Positions 1 through 8,645 of a stretch of 64,000 bases of DNA are shown piece by piece. A program made the translations under genes and the position numbers. The DNA is from Symploca sp. SIO3C6 (GTDB lineage Bacteria; Cyanobacteriota; Cyanobacteriia; Cyanobacteriales; Coleofasciculaceae), in contig JAAHHJ010000014.1 of NCBI GenBank assembly GCA_010692425.1, positions 186,001 to 250,000 of the forward strand, given 5' to 3'. The notes under the pieces are model-generated. The model searched no databases. It was not told the DNA's origin and was given only the letters and a program-made list of their open reading frames with translations. Position 1 is the first letter of the stretch. Each line of letters opens with the position of its first letter.

Positions 1-113
1 ATTTGTGTCTGTCGTCGGAGCAAAAACGGTAGCACCCGCTTAGCTACTCTTAAAACTAGAGGATTAAAAGCAGGTGGGATAAATTCTAGAGGAGGCTGAA
101 CTTTACTAATCAC
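1..113 (-). CDS. Partial N-terminus of an acyltransferase-like protein (runs off left edge)
   Basis: The first 37 codons of a leftward gene can be read from a GTG at 113-111. They include the string PPLEFIPPAFNPLVLR followed by VAKRVLPFLL. From memory this opening matches cyanobacterial proteins annotated as 1-acyl-glycerol-3-phosphate acyltransferase (PlsC-like), whose catalytic HX4D box would lie beyond the window. No in-frame ATG exists upstream, where the frame enters the G-rich minisatellite, so the GTG start is a choice by exclusion. Coding is fairly likely because the composition is proteinaceous and free of stops. The function is tentative. Confidence 0.5.
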   Translation of the reverse strand, partial: MISKVQPPLEFIPPAFNPLVLRVAKRVLPFLLRRQTQ

Positions 114-984
114 ATCTAATAGGGGGGGATAGGAGGATGGGGGAATGGGAGGATGGGCAGAGAGGGAGAGGGGGAGAGAGGGAGAGGGGGAGATGATTTT
201 TATGAAAAATTCGCCCTGGAGCCATCAGCTTTAGCCTTTCTAGTTAAAGTTTTACTAAGCCAAAACACATTTAATTTACATAAATAACAATCATCTGTTT
301 CTTGTGGTATCGCTGTGGGATGGGCGTCTCGCCAGTTGTCTGCCGTCTGCTCGTCCAAAATATGCAAGTTAAATGTGGAACAGCTTAAAACTTGAGAAAG
401 TACAATTCAAGTACAAACTAGCCCATAGTTGATTTTAGAGAAAACTTCAAGAAGCAATGAACTATGAACCATGAGCCATGAACAATATTTACTTCTGGTA
501 ACGATAGTCATTCCAAACACAACTCAGATCTAACAACTTTTTTATCTGGTATTTACTAACCTCTGTGTAAGCGGTAGTAGTTAGTGCTTTTCTAACAAAA
601 CTAACCAGATTTTTCCAGGAAACTTCCTTGGATTTGAGTAAGGTACGAATATCTTGCAAAGCTGCCTTAGCAGCCTCAGCCTCAAGGGGAGATTTTTGCT
701 GCCCTTGCTACACCTTCTACACCTACACCCTTATCAAGGTACCGCAGGCATGGGGAAACATACGCTTGAGAAGAGCTGGTGCCTCACCGCAGGGTGGAGA
801 AATCCTTATGCTAAGTCTTCTCAAAGATTTAAGAATCCCCCTTTTTCTAAAAGGGGGAGTGTCAAGCTGAAGAGGGAATTGGGCTTAGGAATGCCCTAGT
901 TTGATAAATTAGGACTGAGACTTTTATTTTGATTATCGATGTTACAATTTCTCAAAACCTCTGAAAAAACTTTCTGTAAGAATA
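114..984. other. Intergenic region with G-rich minisatellite and no convincing gene
   Basis: From 121 to 195 lies a purine-rich tract made of GGGAGA and GATGGG units. At 357-395 there is a stretch with AAAATATGCAAGTTAAATGT, repeated in inverted orientation near 63220. At 460-487 there are degenerate ATGAACC-type repeats, and at 836-866 a small AATCCCCC/GGGGGA inverted repeat. Two overlapping open frames at 628-899 start with TTG or ATG, have no protein-like composition and overlap repeats, so I do not call them. No tRNA or recognisable RNA was seen. Confidence 0.6.
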
Positions 985-1608
985 ATGACAATCAAAAAAA
1001 ATTCTTATTTAAAGCTGATGGAAATTCCCCCCGGATATCTCAACCTAATGGGTTACGTAGATCAATCAGAAGTGAATGGTCCTGGATGTCGCGCTGTAAT
1101 CTGGGTGCAGGGATGCTTGCAGGAATGTCCTGGTTGTTTCAATTCCGATTCCTGGTCATTTGAAATCAATCAATTAATAGCAGTAGATACATTAGTCGAA
1201 AAAATAACGAGTCATCCTCGCCATGAGGGTGTTACTTTTTCAGGGGGAGAACCTTTCTGGCAAGCCTCAGCTTTAGCAGAATTAGCTTGTAAAGTTAAAG
1301 CCAGGGGACTTAATGTGATGTCATTTACTGGATTTACTTTAGAGCGACTGCAATCTCAATATGCTCCTGCTGGTTCTCAGGAGTTATTGGCTCAACTCGA
1401 TATTTTAATTGACGGCCCTTATATTCAATCTCTTGCTATAAATTCTCCTGATTCTCCTGTTTCTTCTAGCAATCAGCGAGTTCATGTCTTTAATTCGGCA
1501 TTAAAAGACCGAATAACTTGGGCTAGTGACCAAACTGAAGTACACATTCTCAAAGATGGCAGTCGTATTGTTACAGGTTATATGGGGCAGCTAATTTTAT
1601 CAGACTAG
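985..1608 (+). CDS. Radical SAM 4Fe-4S activating protein, NrdG-like
   Basis: A 207-residue radical SAM protein. The cluster-binding motif is compact, C44-x3-C48-x2-C51 in GCLQECPGC, followed by FNSDSWSFE. The glycine-rich SAM-binding segment FSGGEPFWQ comes about 40 residues later. This arrangement is typical of activases that generate a glycyl radical in anaerobic ribonucleotide reductase (NrdG) or pyruvate formate-lyase. No NrdD or other glycyl-radical partner is adjacent, so the substrate enzyme is unknown; many cyanobacteria carry such stand-alone copies. The start could be the ATG at 985 or the one at 1018 (MEIPPGY), and the second gives a better family-like N-terminus. The gene converges with the PLD-like gene 54 bp downstream. 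Confidence 0.8.
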   Translation: MTIKKNSYLKLMEIPPGYLNLMGYVDQSEVNGPGCRAVIWVQGCLQECPGCFNSDSWSFEINQLIAVDTLVEKITSHPRHEGVTFSGGEPFWQASALAELACKVKARGLNVMSFTGFTLERLQSQYAPAGSQELLAQLDILIDGPYIQSLAINSPDSPVSSSNQRVHVFNSALKDRITWASDQTEVHILKDGSRIVTGYMGQLILSD

Positions 1609-1662
1609 CAATTGTTAATTCTCTGATTTATTTGATTTTTGATGGCTTCAATAGCACTAAAA

Positions 1663-3066
1663 TTAAGGCGGGCATGTTTGCTGCTGTGCCTTGATTTTTT
1701 TTCCAAGAGCTATTGGTATTCCTAGTACAACCTTGGCGTAGAGATTCTCAAACTCGCGCTGAAAATGAGCAGCAACGGTAGGGTTGTCTATTACCAAAAC
1801 TGTTTCATCGTTATTAGTATTGGCTGCCCAGGACCAATTTTGAGAACCTGTAATTACTGTTTGCCCATCAATAATTGCAAATTTGTGATGTAATAAATCT
1901 CCCTTGGGTAACTGAGGCACACCAATAGTAGTAATCGGGTTTTGCCAAGGACGGTTTCCCTGTTCATATTGGCATTTTTTGCTGAGAGCTATACCCATTA
2001 AATCAAGTGCCTCAGAATAGTTACGATAGGCAAAACTTGAATCGATCAATGCTCTGATTTCAATACCTTGTTGATGGGATCTTTCTAAGATATTAGCAAG
2101 ACGCTGCTCTGAGAACACAAACAGGGCTAAATCAATACTCTTGGTAGCTTTAGTTAGAGTTTTTCCAATTAAACCATTACTGCTCTGACTCCAAGGTTTT
2201 GTTGCAGAAGTTGGAGAAAAATGTACAGAGATAGAAGTATTTCCCAGTTGGAATTGCTGCACTTGTCGCCGAGGCTTGTTAATTCCAAACTTGCTATCTG
2301 CTTTACCGCTAGGACCATCTCCCCACATGAAGTTAAATTCTTTAAGCAACAGCTTAGCCAAATCTGAGCTATCGATTTTTAAGAGATTGTTGGCATTACC
2401 ACGACTTTCTGCTGTCTTCAAGTCTCCATGTATACCACTAGTAGTAAAATTGGCTGAGGTAATTATTGACAGATTACCATCGATAACGAGAAACTTGTGA
2501 TGCATTAAGCCACTGCCTTTGGAACCGTCGGCTGTATCGTCAATTATCGGTACCTTGGCATTGCGCAAAATTACCAAGGCATCAGCTTGATTAATTTCAT
2601 CCTGACTAAGCTGAGTATTGCCGTTGCTGTCTATGAGTTTTAAGGCTTCATGGTAACGTTGTCGCTCTCTGGGTTTAAGTTTTGCGACTTCAGTGGCACT
2701 CAAATCACTCCAAGGGCGGCTATAGTTATTTTCTAAGATGACTCTTACCTTGACGCCAGCTTGATGACGCTCAACTAGGGCTTGGGCAATCTTGGGTAAA
2801 CGTAATTCTTGAATTGCCAGATCTACCGTTGATTGAGCCGAGGTGATTGCTTCTACAATCAACTTTTCTAAGTCGTCTCCTGAGCGAGTGAGTTGCCGAT
2901 AAGGTTCTTTGTACTCAGTTGCTAAAGAACGGTTAAAGTAAACTTGTACCAAAGGGTCTTGAGGTAGGGGTTTTGGACGATACACCTGTGACTCAATCTT
3001 TTGGCAAGCTAACAAACCCAGCAGCATCAGCAAGCTACTGCAAAAACGCCATTGACAAATTTTCAA
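1663..3066 (-). CDS. Phospholipase D-like lipoprotein with two HKD motifs and an EF-hand-like loop
   Basis: A 467-residue exported protein. The TTG start is kept because it gives a proper lipoprotein signal (K2, R7, hydrophobic core, LLAC lipobox with Cys21), whereas the next ATG would remove the charged n-region. Two PLD catalytic motifs are intact: HHKFLVID (H189, K191, D196) followed by TSANFT, and HHKFAIID (H393, K395, D400) followed by TGSQNWS. Between the first strands and HKD1, residues 146-157 read DSNGNTQLSQDE, matching a calcium-binding EF-hand/dockerin-type loop. PLD-family proteins of this build hydrolyse phosphodiesters of lipids or DNA, and the periplasmic side is expected from the lipobox. 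Substrate is unknown. The gene ends 54 bp from the convergent radical SAM gene. Confidence 0.85.
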   Translation of the reverse strand: MKICQWRFCSSLLMLLGLLACQKIESQVYRPKPLPQDPLVQVYFNRSLATEYKEPYRQLTRSGDDLEKLIVEAITSAQSTVDLAIQELRLPKIAQALVERHQAGVKVRVILENNYSRPWSDLSATEVAKLKPRERQRYHEALKLIDSNGNTQLSQDEINQADALVILRNAKVPIIDDTADGSKGSGLMHHKFLVIDGNLSIITSANFTTSGIHGDLKTAESRGNANNLLKIDSSDLAKLLLKEFNFMWGDGPSGKADSKFGINKPRRQVQQFQLGNTSISVHFSPTSATKPWSQSSNGLIGKTLTKATKSIDLALFVFSEQRLANILERSHQQGIEIRALIDSSFAYRNYSEALDLMGIALSKKCQYEQGNRPWQNPITTIGVPQLPKGDLLHHKFAIIDGQTVITGSQNWSWAANTNNDETVLVIDNPTVAAHFQREFENLYAKVVLGIPIALGKKIKAQQQTCPP

Positions 3067-3750
3067 TTGAAGGCTTCTAATCTCTAGAATAACTGTTAGA
3101 GTTGTCTCTAAAATTATTATCGCAATAATAATGCTTGATTACAAGTTTTAGATTTTGCTGCTGTCGGCATAAATTTTGCTAAGCTAGTGTGAGTTCAAAG
3201 CTTATATAGCAATTCTCTTTCTTGTTGAAATACACTTCATCTTCTTACCTATTCGCTGTGACGATTTCCCTAAAGCCAAGAGACTGCAACTCATCAATGT
3301 GAGAAACGCTATATTTTCTGGTTACATGACAATTGTTCAAACCTTCTCCTCTGATTACCTCCGTTCCCACACTCTCTTGTCTTTCCCCTGTTATTGAATA
3401 CACAAATTAAATGGGTGAGAGCTTAAAACTATATTCTGGCGCTGCGCCGTTATTGTGCTGGGTTTTACTTTCTTGAGTTTGGGAAATGCCGCTTTCTAGT
3501 TCAAAAAATTGCCCCTTTTGAATTAACATGAACTATGGATGGATTTGCGATCGCCTCTGGCACTGCTCCGAAAGGCAATCACCTCTGGTGCTAGCCCTGC
3601 GGGCTAACCGCCTCTGGCGCTGCCCCAAAAGGCTAATCGCCTCTGGCGCTACTGCGCCAATTGCAGTTTGTTTAGCCACCTAAAATTGGGGAAGTTCTCA
3701 AGATGTAGCAAGATTTTGGGGCTAGGGGGTTTAGCCCTTGCGGCTTTCTT
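3067..3750. repeat. Intergenic region with imperfect tandem repeats (3540-3660)
   Basis: From about 3545 to 3655 four degenerate copies of a roughly 30-35 bp unit built on CGCCTCTGGCGCTGCCCC are joined by AAAGGCTAAT-like spacers, the first starting with a HIP1-like GCGATCGC. A related single copy occurs at 16353-16386. The rest of the region (3067-3540) shows no gene. A segment near 3396-3428 resembles the one at 357-395. The repeats lie just upstream of the small zinc-binding gene and may overlap its promoter. Confidence 0.6.
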
Positions 3751-4131
3751 ATGTCGAGAAGAAGAAAAACATTTCCGTGTGGTCATAAAGGGTATGGTAG
3801 AGTTTGCCATCGATGCGATCAACAAAATAAAGTGATCGCAGATAAAAAACAGCAAAAGCAGAGGTGGGATTCTACTTTTGATAGAGACCCAATTGATTTA
3901 AAAAATCTTCCGGCTCATGTAGTGGTTAAAGCTCGTTCGATCATTGCTGGCTTGGAGAGTCAAAAGAATTACAGGGATTTTAATGGCAAACGTCTCCGCC
4001 ACAATCGCTGGATTATTAGTATTCCCGTCACTCGCAATTATCGAATGATCTGTCGTGATTGTGGTAGTCTCTTGATACCACAGGCTGTTTTGTCTCACGA
4101 GCAATACAACGTTGATAAACCAGGTTGTTAG
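3751..4131 (+). CDS. Small zinc-binding protein with a C-terminal ParE/RelE-like segment
   Basis: A 126-residue basic protein starting at ATG 3751. The N-terminus carries a compact metal-binding knuckle, C9-G-H followed by VCHRC, that is Cys/His ligands in FPCGHKGYGRVCHRC. The C-terminal part (about 70-126) has the pattern RHNRWIISIPVTRNYRMICR, which resembles the strand pair of ParE/RelE toxins where an arginine-rich strand contacts RNA or gyrase, then another CxxC (CRDC). I recognise it as a conserved cyanobacterial family but know of no assigned function. No antitoxin-like partner gene is adjacent on either side. Classification as toxin-like is inference from the strand pattern only. Confidence 0.6.
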   Translation: MSRRRKTFPCGHKGYGRVCHRCDQQNKVIADKKQQKQRWDSTFDRDPIDLKNLPAHVVVKARSIIAGLESQKNYRDFNGKRLRHNRWIISIPVTRNYRMICRDCGSLLIPQAVLSHEQYNVDKPGC

Positions 4132-4308
4132 TCCTAAGATACTGCTAAGCTAAATTCGTAGAAAAAATTGAAAATCTTGGTACAAGCTACATATAAGACT
4201 AAACTTCCTAACAATTTAAAGCCAGGAGACAACAATTCTCGAAAGTACAATCTAGATGCACAACAGCTTATATCCTGGAAATAGAGACAGCCTCTTGCCT
4301 TAAAAAAC

Positions 4309-5469
4309 ATGCAAATTTATCTGGACTACAGCGCCACGACACCGCCGCGGCCAGAAGTAATCAAGGTCATGCAAGAAGTCCTCACTCAAAATTGGGGCAA
4401 TCCTTCCAGTTTGCACGAGTGGGGACAGCGGACAGCAACGATTGTAGAACAGGCGAGGATGCAGGTTGCAGGACTGATTAAAGCGCCAGCAGAGTCTATT
4501 ATCTTTACTTCTGGAGGTACAGAGGCGGATAACTTGGCAATTTTGGGTGTGGCTCAAGCCTCCATGATACCTCAGCATATCATCATTTCTCGTGTTGAGC
4601 ATTCAGCGGTAGCAGAACCAGTACGCTTGTTGGAGCAGCGGGGCTGGCAGGTGACTAGGTTGCCAGTAGATGCTCAGGGACGGGTTAATCCTTGTGATTT
4701 AGAGGAAGCTCTGCAACCAAATACTGTTTTAGTTTCAGTGATCTATGGTCAAAGCGAAGTCGGCACATTGCAACCGCTCGCACAATTGAGTGAAATTGCT
4801 CATTCTCAAGGAGTCTTGTTCCACACTGATGCTGTGCAAGTTGCTGGACGTCTGCCCATTGATCTTAGGCAGCTATCTGTAGATTTACTTTCTATGTCCA
4901 GTCACAAGATTTATGGTCCTCAGGGGGTAGGGGCGCTTTACCTCCGCAAGGGTGTTGAGTTAGTGCCGTTGCTGTCGGGTGGGGGACAAGAAGCACGTTT
5001 ACGCTCTGGAACCCAAGCTGTACCAATGATTGCGGGTTTTGGTGTGGCAGCAGAATTAGCAGCAACGGAGATGATAACAGAAACACCTAGGTTAATTAAA
5101 TTGCGCGATCGCTTGTTCCAAAAGTTAGCTGATAGCATATACTTGCAGCCCACAGGTTCTTTAATTCATCGCCTGCCTCATCACGCTAGTTTTCGTATTA
5201 TTGGTGGTGGTAAAGTTACGGGCAAAACTCTGGTGCGTCAACTTAATTTAGCAGGGATTGGTATTAGTGCTGGCTCGGCTTGCCATAGTGGTAAACTCAG
5301 TCCTAGTCCAATACTGTTGGCGATGGGATATTCTGATTCAGAGGCCTTGGGTGGTATTCGTTTGACCTTAGGAAAGGATACGACAGAAGCTGATGTTGAT
5401 TGGACGGCAATGGTACTTAAGCAAGTTTTAGAAAGGCTAATGCCAAAGTTAGTAACTGTTGGTGAGTGA
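4309..5469 (+). CDS. Cysteine desulfurase, NifS/IscS family
   Basis: A 386-residue PLP enzyme starting at ATG 4309 with MQIYLDYSATTPP. It removes sulfur from L-cysteine to give alanine and an enzyme persulfide that feeds Fe-S cluster and thiocofactor synthesis. The PLP Schiff-base lysine is K200 in SMSSHKIYGPQG. The catalytic cysteine is C325 in SAGSACHSG, within the longer flexible loop typical of the IscS/NifS group. The FTSGGTEADN (around 67-75) and FHTDAVQ (171-177) PLP-contact motifs are present. No iscU, nifU or sufE gene neighbours it, so it is probably a general housekeeping or specialised sulfur donor. The carotenoid oxygenase gene follows in the same direction with a 162-bp gap. Confidence 0.9.
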   Translation: MQIYLDYSATTPPRPEVIKVMQEVLTQNWGNPSSLHEWGQRTATIVEQARMQVAGLIKAPAESIIFTSGGTEADNLAILGVAQASMIPQHIIISRVEHSAVAEPVRLLEQRGWQVTRLPVDAQGRVNPCDLEEALQPNTVLVSVIYGQSEVGTLQPLAQLSEIAHSQGVLFHTDAVQVAGRLPIDLRQLSVDLLSMSSHKIYGPQGVGALYLRKGVELVPLLSGGGQEARLRSGTQAVPMIAGFGVAAELAATEMITETPRLIKLRDRLFQKLADSIYLQPTGSLIHRLPHHASFRIIGGGKVTGKTLVRQLNLAGIGISAGSACHSGKLSPSPILLAMGYSDSEALGGIRLTLGKDTTEADVDWTAMVLKQVLERLMPKLVTVGE

Positions 5470-5631
5470 AGGATAATCCTTCTTATGGTTCATGGTTCAT
5501 GGTACGCGCATGCTGCGCAAACATTGGGGTTGGTATTCGGCAGCTGTGGCATACTTTCCCAATCTACAATCAACAGTGGCTTTGGTATCAGAGACAATAG
5601 ATTAAGACCAACTACAACCCGATTAACTTGC

Positions 5632-7029
5632 ATGAGTACTCCTGTGGCTGTGAATCCTTATCTTGAAGGTAACTTTGCTCCTATCGCTCAAGAAATTACC
5701 GCTGATGAACTTCAAATAATTGGCACACTGCCACCTGAGCTTTCTGGAATGTTTGTTCGCAATGGTCCTAATCCTCAATTCTCTCCTCTTGGAAGATATC
5801 ATTGGTTTGATGGGGATGGAATGTTGCATGGAGTACAAATAAATAACGGCAAAGCTTCTTACCTCAATCGCTACATTCAAACCAGAGGCTTTAAACTTGA
5901 GCAAGAGGCGGGAAAAAGTATTTGGACTGGTTTATTGGAACCGCCACAGATGGATAATCCCTATGGCCCTTCTAAAAATACTGCCAATACAGCTTTAGTC
6001 TGGCAGGCGGGAAAACTGCTTGCGCTCTGGGAAGGCGGGAAACCTCATGCGATTAGAGTTCCTTCCTTAGAAACCATCGGCACTGATAATTATGACGGCA
6101 AGTTAGTTTCACCCTTTACTGCTCATCCCAAGGTGGATCCAGTGACGGGAGAAATGATGTTTTTTGGCTATTCTTTAGCTGAACCACCTTATCTAAAATA
6201 TAGTGTGGTTTCGCCTACGGGAGAACTTTTGAAAACAGTTACTATTGATTTACCTGTAGGGGTGATGATGCACGATTTTGCTATCACCGCAGACTACACC
6301 ATCTTTATGGATTTGCCTCTCACCTTTCGCCCAGAAAGAGCTCAACAGGGAGAAGCTGTTTTCCAATTTGAAGTAAACCGCCCCAGTCGCTTCGGTATCC
6401 TTCCCCGTCATGGTGACAACAACGACATTCGTTGGTTTGAAACTTCTTCTTGCTATATTTTTCATACCCTCAACGCCTATTCTGAAGGAGAAGAAGTTGT
6501 ACTCATTGCTTGTCGAATGAGCTCAACTAGTGTTCTGGGAACACCTGAATTTGATGATCCACAAGCGGATATTCCCCGTCTCCATCAATGGCGTTTTCAC
6601 CTCGGCACAGGTTTGGTTCGTGAAACTTCCCTCGAAGAAATGCCCTCAGAATTTCCGCGCCTCAATGAGCAATATCTAGGACGCAAAACACGATATGGTT
6701 ATAGCTCAAGGATGGCTGGTTCTGAGTTGCCACTATTTGATGGCATAATTAAACACGACTTTAGCCTAAATCAATCTCAAACTCATGAATTTGGTTCAGG
6801 GCACTATGGAGGAGAGGCGTTTTTTGTTCCTCGCCCAAATGCTGAAACTGAAGATGATGGCTGGTTAGTTACTTTCCTCCACGATGAAAATTCGCAAACC
6901 TCTGAATTAGTTATCATTAGTGCTCAAAACCTAACTTCAGAACCAATAGCGCGGGTAATCATACCTCAGCGAGTGCCTTATGGCTTTCACTGTCTTTGGT
7001 TATCGCAGGCGCAGTTGAATAATAAGTAA
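5632..7029 (+). CDS. Carotenoid cleavage oxygenase (RPE65/CCD family)
   Basis: A 465-residue non-heme iron dioxygenase that cleaves double bonds in carotenoids or apocarotenoids. The open frame extends up to 5485, but that part (repeated ATGGTTCATGG and GCGCATGCTGCGC) looks non-coding. The ATG at 5632, giving MSTPVAVNPYLEGNFAP, matches the usual family start. Four iron-binding histidines are visible: H165 (FTAHPKVD), H214 (MMHDFAIT), H278 (IFHTLNAY) and H453 (YGFHCLW). The motif FVRNGPNPQ near the N-terminus is diagnostic. The sequence looks closer to the cyanobacterial 9,10-cleaving type than to the retinal-forming apocarotenoid oxygenase, but I cannot settle the cleavage site from sequence alone. 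It could supply volatile norisoprenoids or signalling apocarotenoids. Confidence 0.88.
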   Translation: MSTPVAVNPYLEGNFAPIAQEITADELQIIGTLPPELSGMFVRNGPNPQFSPLGRYHWFDGDGMLHGVQINNGKASYLNRYIQTRGFKLEQEAGKSIWTGLLEPPQMDNPYGPSKNTANTALVWQAGKLLALWEGGKPHAIRVPSLETIGTDNYDGKLVSPFTAHPKVDPVTGEMMFFGYSLAEPPYLKYSVVSPTGELLKTVTIDLPVGVMMHDFAITADYTIFMDLPLTFRPERAQQGEAVFQFEVNRPSRFGILPRHGDNNDIRWFETSSCYIFHTLNAYSEGEEVVLIACRMSSTSVLGTPEFDDPQADIPRLHQWRFHLGTGLVRETSLEEMPSEFPRLNEQYLGRKTRYGYSSRMAGSELPLFDGIIKHDFSLNQSQTHEFGSGHYGGEAFFVPRPNAETEDDGWLVTFLHDENSQTSELVIISAQNLTSEPIARVIIPQRVPYGFHCLWLSQAQLNNK

Positions 7030-7062
7030 TAAGTAATAAGTAATAAGTAATAAGTAAATCAA
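7022..7062. repeat. TAATAAG heptamer tandem repeat
   Basis: Right after the carotenoid oxygenase stop codon there are about five tandem TAATAAG heptamers. This is the short tandemly repeated class common in filamentous cyanobacteria. Further heptamer runs lie at 11575-11632, 24330-24385 and 38441-38460. Confidence 0.85.
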
Positions 7063-7095
7063 TTATTACTTATTGCCTTGAGGTATCGATATAAA

Positions 7096-8307
7096 CTATC
7101 GTTCTTTAATTTGTACTTGTCGGTTGAAGAGATTCATACTGATGGAGATGAGTAGGCTGATAATGAGATAGGTGGCTCCGATGATCAAGATTACTTCAAC
7201 TTCTTTGTTAGTTTGATTTAAAGTCGTATTGGCTATAGAATAGAAGTCAGGAAAACCAATAGCGATCGCTAAACTGGAATTTTTAGCCAGGTTCAGGTAT
7301 TGACTGGTCAAGGAGGGAATGATTACCCTCAGTGCTTGGGGTAAAATTACCAGTTGTAGTATCATGCCTGATTTCAAGCCTAAGGCTTTTGCTGCTTCCC
7401 ACTGCCCTTTTGGTACTGCCTGAATTCCAGCCCTAACTATTTCGGCAATGAAACTAACTGTATAGACTACTAATCCAGTCAGAAGCGCACAAAACTCAGG
7501 GCTCAGCTGCAATCCCCCTTCTAGTCGTGTGTCTGTGGTAACTCGGGGTAGGTTCCAGAAAAATGGTGCCGATTGAGTGACAATCAAGGCAAGAATCACG
7601 ACCGTGATGATAATACCAGAAGTCCATAGAATTTTTCTACCTGGTCTGCCTTGTTTTACTCTCAGGTATTCTCGCCAGCGCCAAATTAAAGCAGCGATAA
7701 TTATTCCTATACTCAATAATATCAGCCAAATTCCTGTAGCTTCATTATTTGTCAGCCAAGGTAGAGCGATAGCTTTCTTGGTTAGGTAAATTGAGCCTGG
7801 TAGCACGATGCTATTTTCTAGCAGTGGCAATTGCAGGAAAACTGCAGAATACCAGAATAACAATTGCAAAAGCAAGGGTGTATTGCGAACTATCTCAATA
7901 TATACGAGGGCGAGATTACGCAGTAACCAGTTATCAGAGAGACGGGCAATCCCTACCAGTAAGCCGAAAATTGTGGCAAGAATAATGCCAAAGACCATTA
8001 TACGCAAGGAGTTAAGCAAGCCCACAAGCATGGCTCGACCAAAACTGTTTGAGCGTTCATAATTAATAAGTCTTTCGCCAATATCAAAAGATGCCTGAGA
8101 ATCAAGAAATTCAAATCCTAAGGGTCTACCTAATAGCTGTCGATTGTAAATTAAGTTATCTGCCAGAATTATCACTACAGTTACAAACAATAGCATAGCG
8201 ATTGCCTGTATAGCGATTTTCCAGAAGCGGGAATCCCGCAATAGTTTAGGGAGATTTCGTCGGTTTAGTGCCAAGCGGTTTTTGTCCTGTTGAGGAGGGT
8301 TATTCAT
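7096..8307 (-). CDS. Amino acid ABC transporter permease, AapQ/NatG-like
   Basis: A 403-residue integral membrane permease of the HisM/GlnP family, longer than usual (about 220-250) because of an extended N-terminus with a first membrane helix and a periplasmic segment (about 55-95), plus extra helices in the middle. This size class corresponds to AapQ/BztB and cyanobacterial NatG. The ABC-interaction EAA loop is clear: ETVRAGIQ-type EIVRAGIQAVPKGQWEAAKA, followed by LPQALRVIIPSLTSQYLNL. The ATG at 8307 is preceded by a run of basic residues (KNRLALNRRNL) expected on the cytoplasmic side. The genes expected with it (partner permease, solute-binding protein, ATPase) are not in this window, so it must assemble with subunits encoded elsewhere or be a remnant of a split operon. 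Confidence 0.85.
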   Translation of the reverse strand: MNNPPQQDKNRLALNRRNLPKLLRDSRFWKIAIQAIAMLLFVTVVIILADNLIYNRQLLGRPLGFEFLDSQASFDIGERLINYERSNSFGRAMLVGLLNSLRIMVFGIILATIFGLLVGIARLSDNWLLRNLALVYIEIVRNTPLLLQLLFWYSAVFLQLPLLENSIVLPGSIYLTKKAIALPWLTNNEATGIWLILLSIGIIIAALIWRWREYLRVKQGRPGRKILWTSGIIITVVILALIVTQSAPFFWNLPRVTTDTRLEGGLQLSPEFCALLTGLVVYTVSFIAEIVRAGIQAVPKGQWEAAKALGLKSGMILQLVILPQALRVIIPSLTSQYLNLAKNSSLAIAIGFPDFYSIANTTLNQTNKEVEVILIIGATYLIISLLISISMNLFNRQVQIKER

Positions 8308-8645
8308 TGATAAACATCAACTACTCTGCCCATACTAATTTTATTGGCAACGCTTTATCATCATCCCAACCCTTGTTAAGAATGTTGATAGCAGTGTTGT
8401 AGTCTCTATCTAATTTTGGTAACTAGCTTCAAGTTCAAGCTCTAATAAACTATTCCGGCTTTAGTAGCGTTTCTCAAATTGATGATGTACATTTAATTTT
8501 CTTAAGTAGTCGGACATAAATAAATGGCTCTATGTAAAGAATTATGAAATCCGTCAAAGTTACCCTACACCCCAAACCCTGCCTCAACCAGCAAACTTTA
8601 TCAATGTCGCAAGTACTTACTCCTACTTCTTACTATGAATCATCA
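8308..8645. other. Intergenic region holding dispersed repeat copy 1 (8502-8619)
   Basis: No gene is seen. From 8502 to 8619 lies the first copy of a dispersed repeat with the landmarks TTAAGTAGTCGGACATAAAT, TACCCTACACCCC, CCTCAACCAG and TTTATCAATGTCGCAAGTAC. Other copies are at 45015-45148 (inverted) and 58561-58748. Confidence 0.7.

Noticed and set aside
628-899. Two overlapping small ORFs
   Set aside because: Non-overlapping frames with poor composition, TTG start, and overlap with dispersed AATCCCCC/GGGGG palindrome.
5485-5631. N-terminal extension of the carotenoid oxygenase
   Set aside because: Contains tandem ATGGTTCATGG and a GCGCATGCTGCGC palindrome; family start MSTPVAVNPYLEGN lies at 5632.
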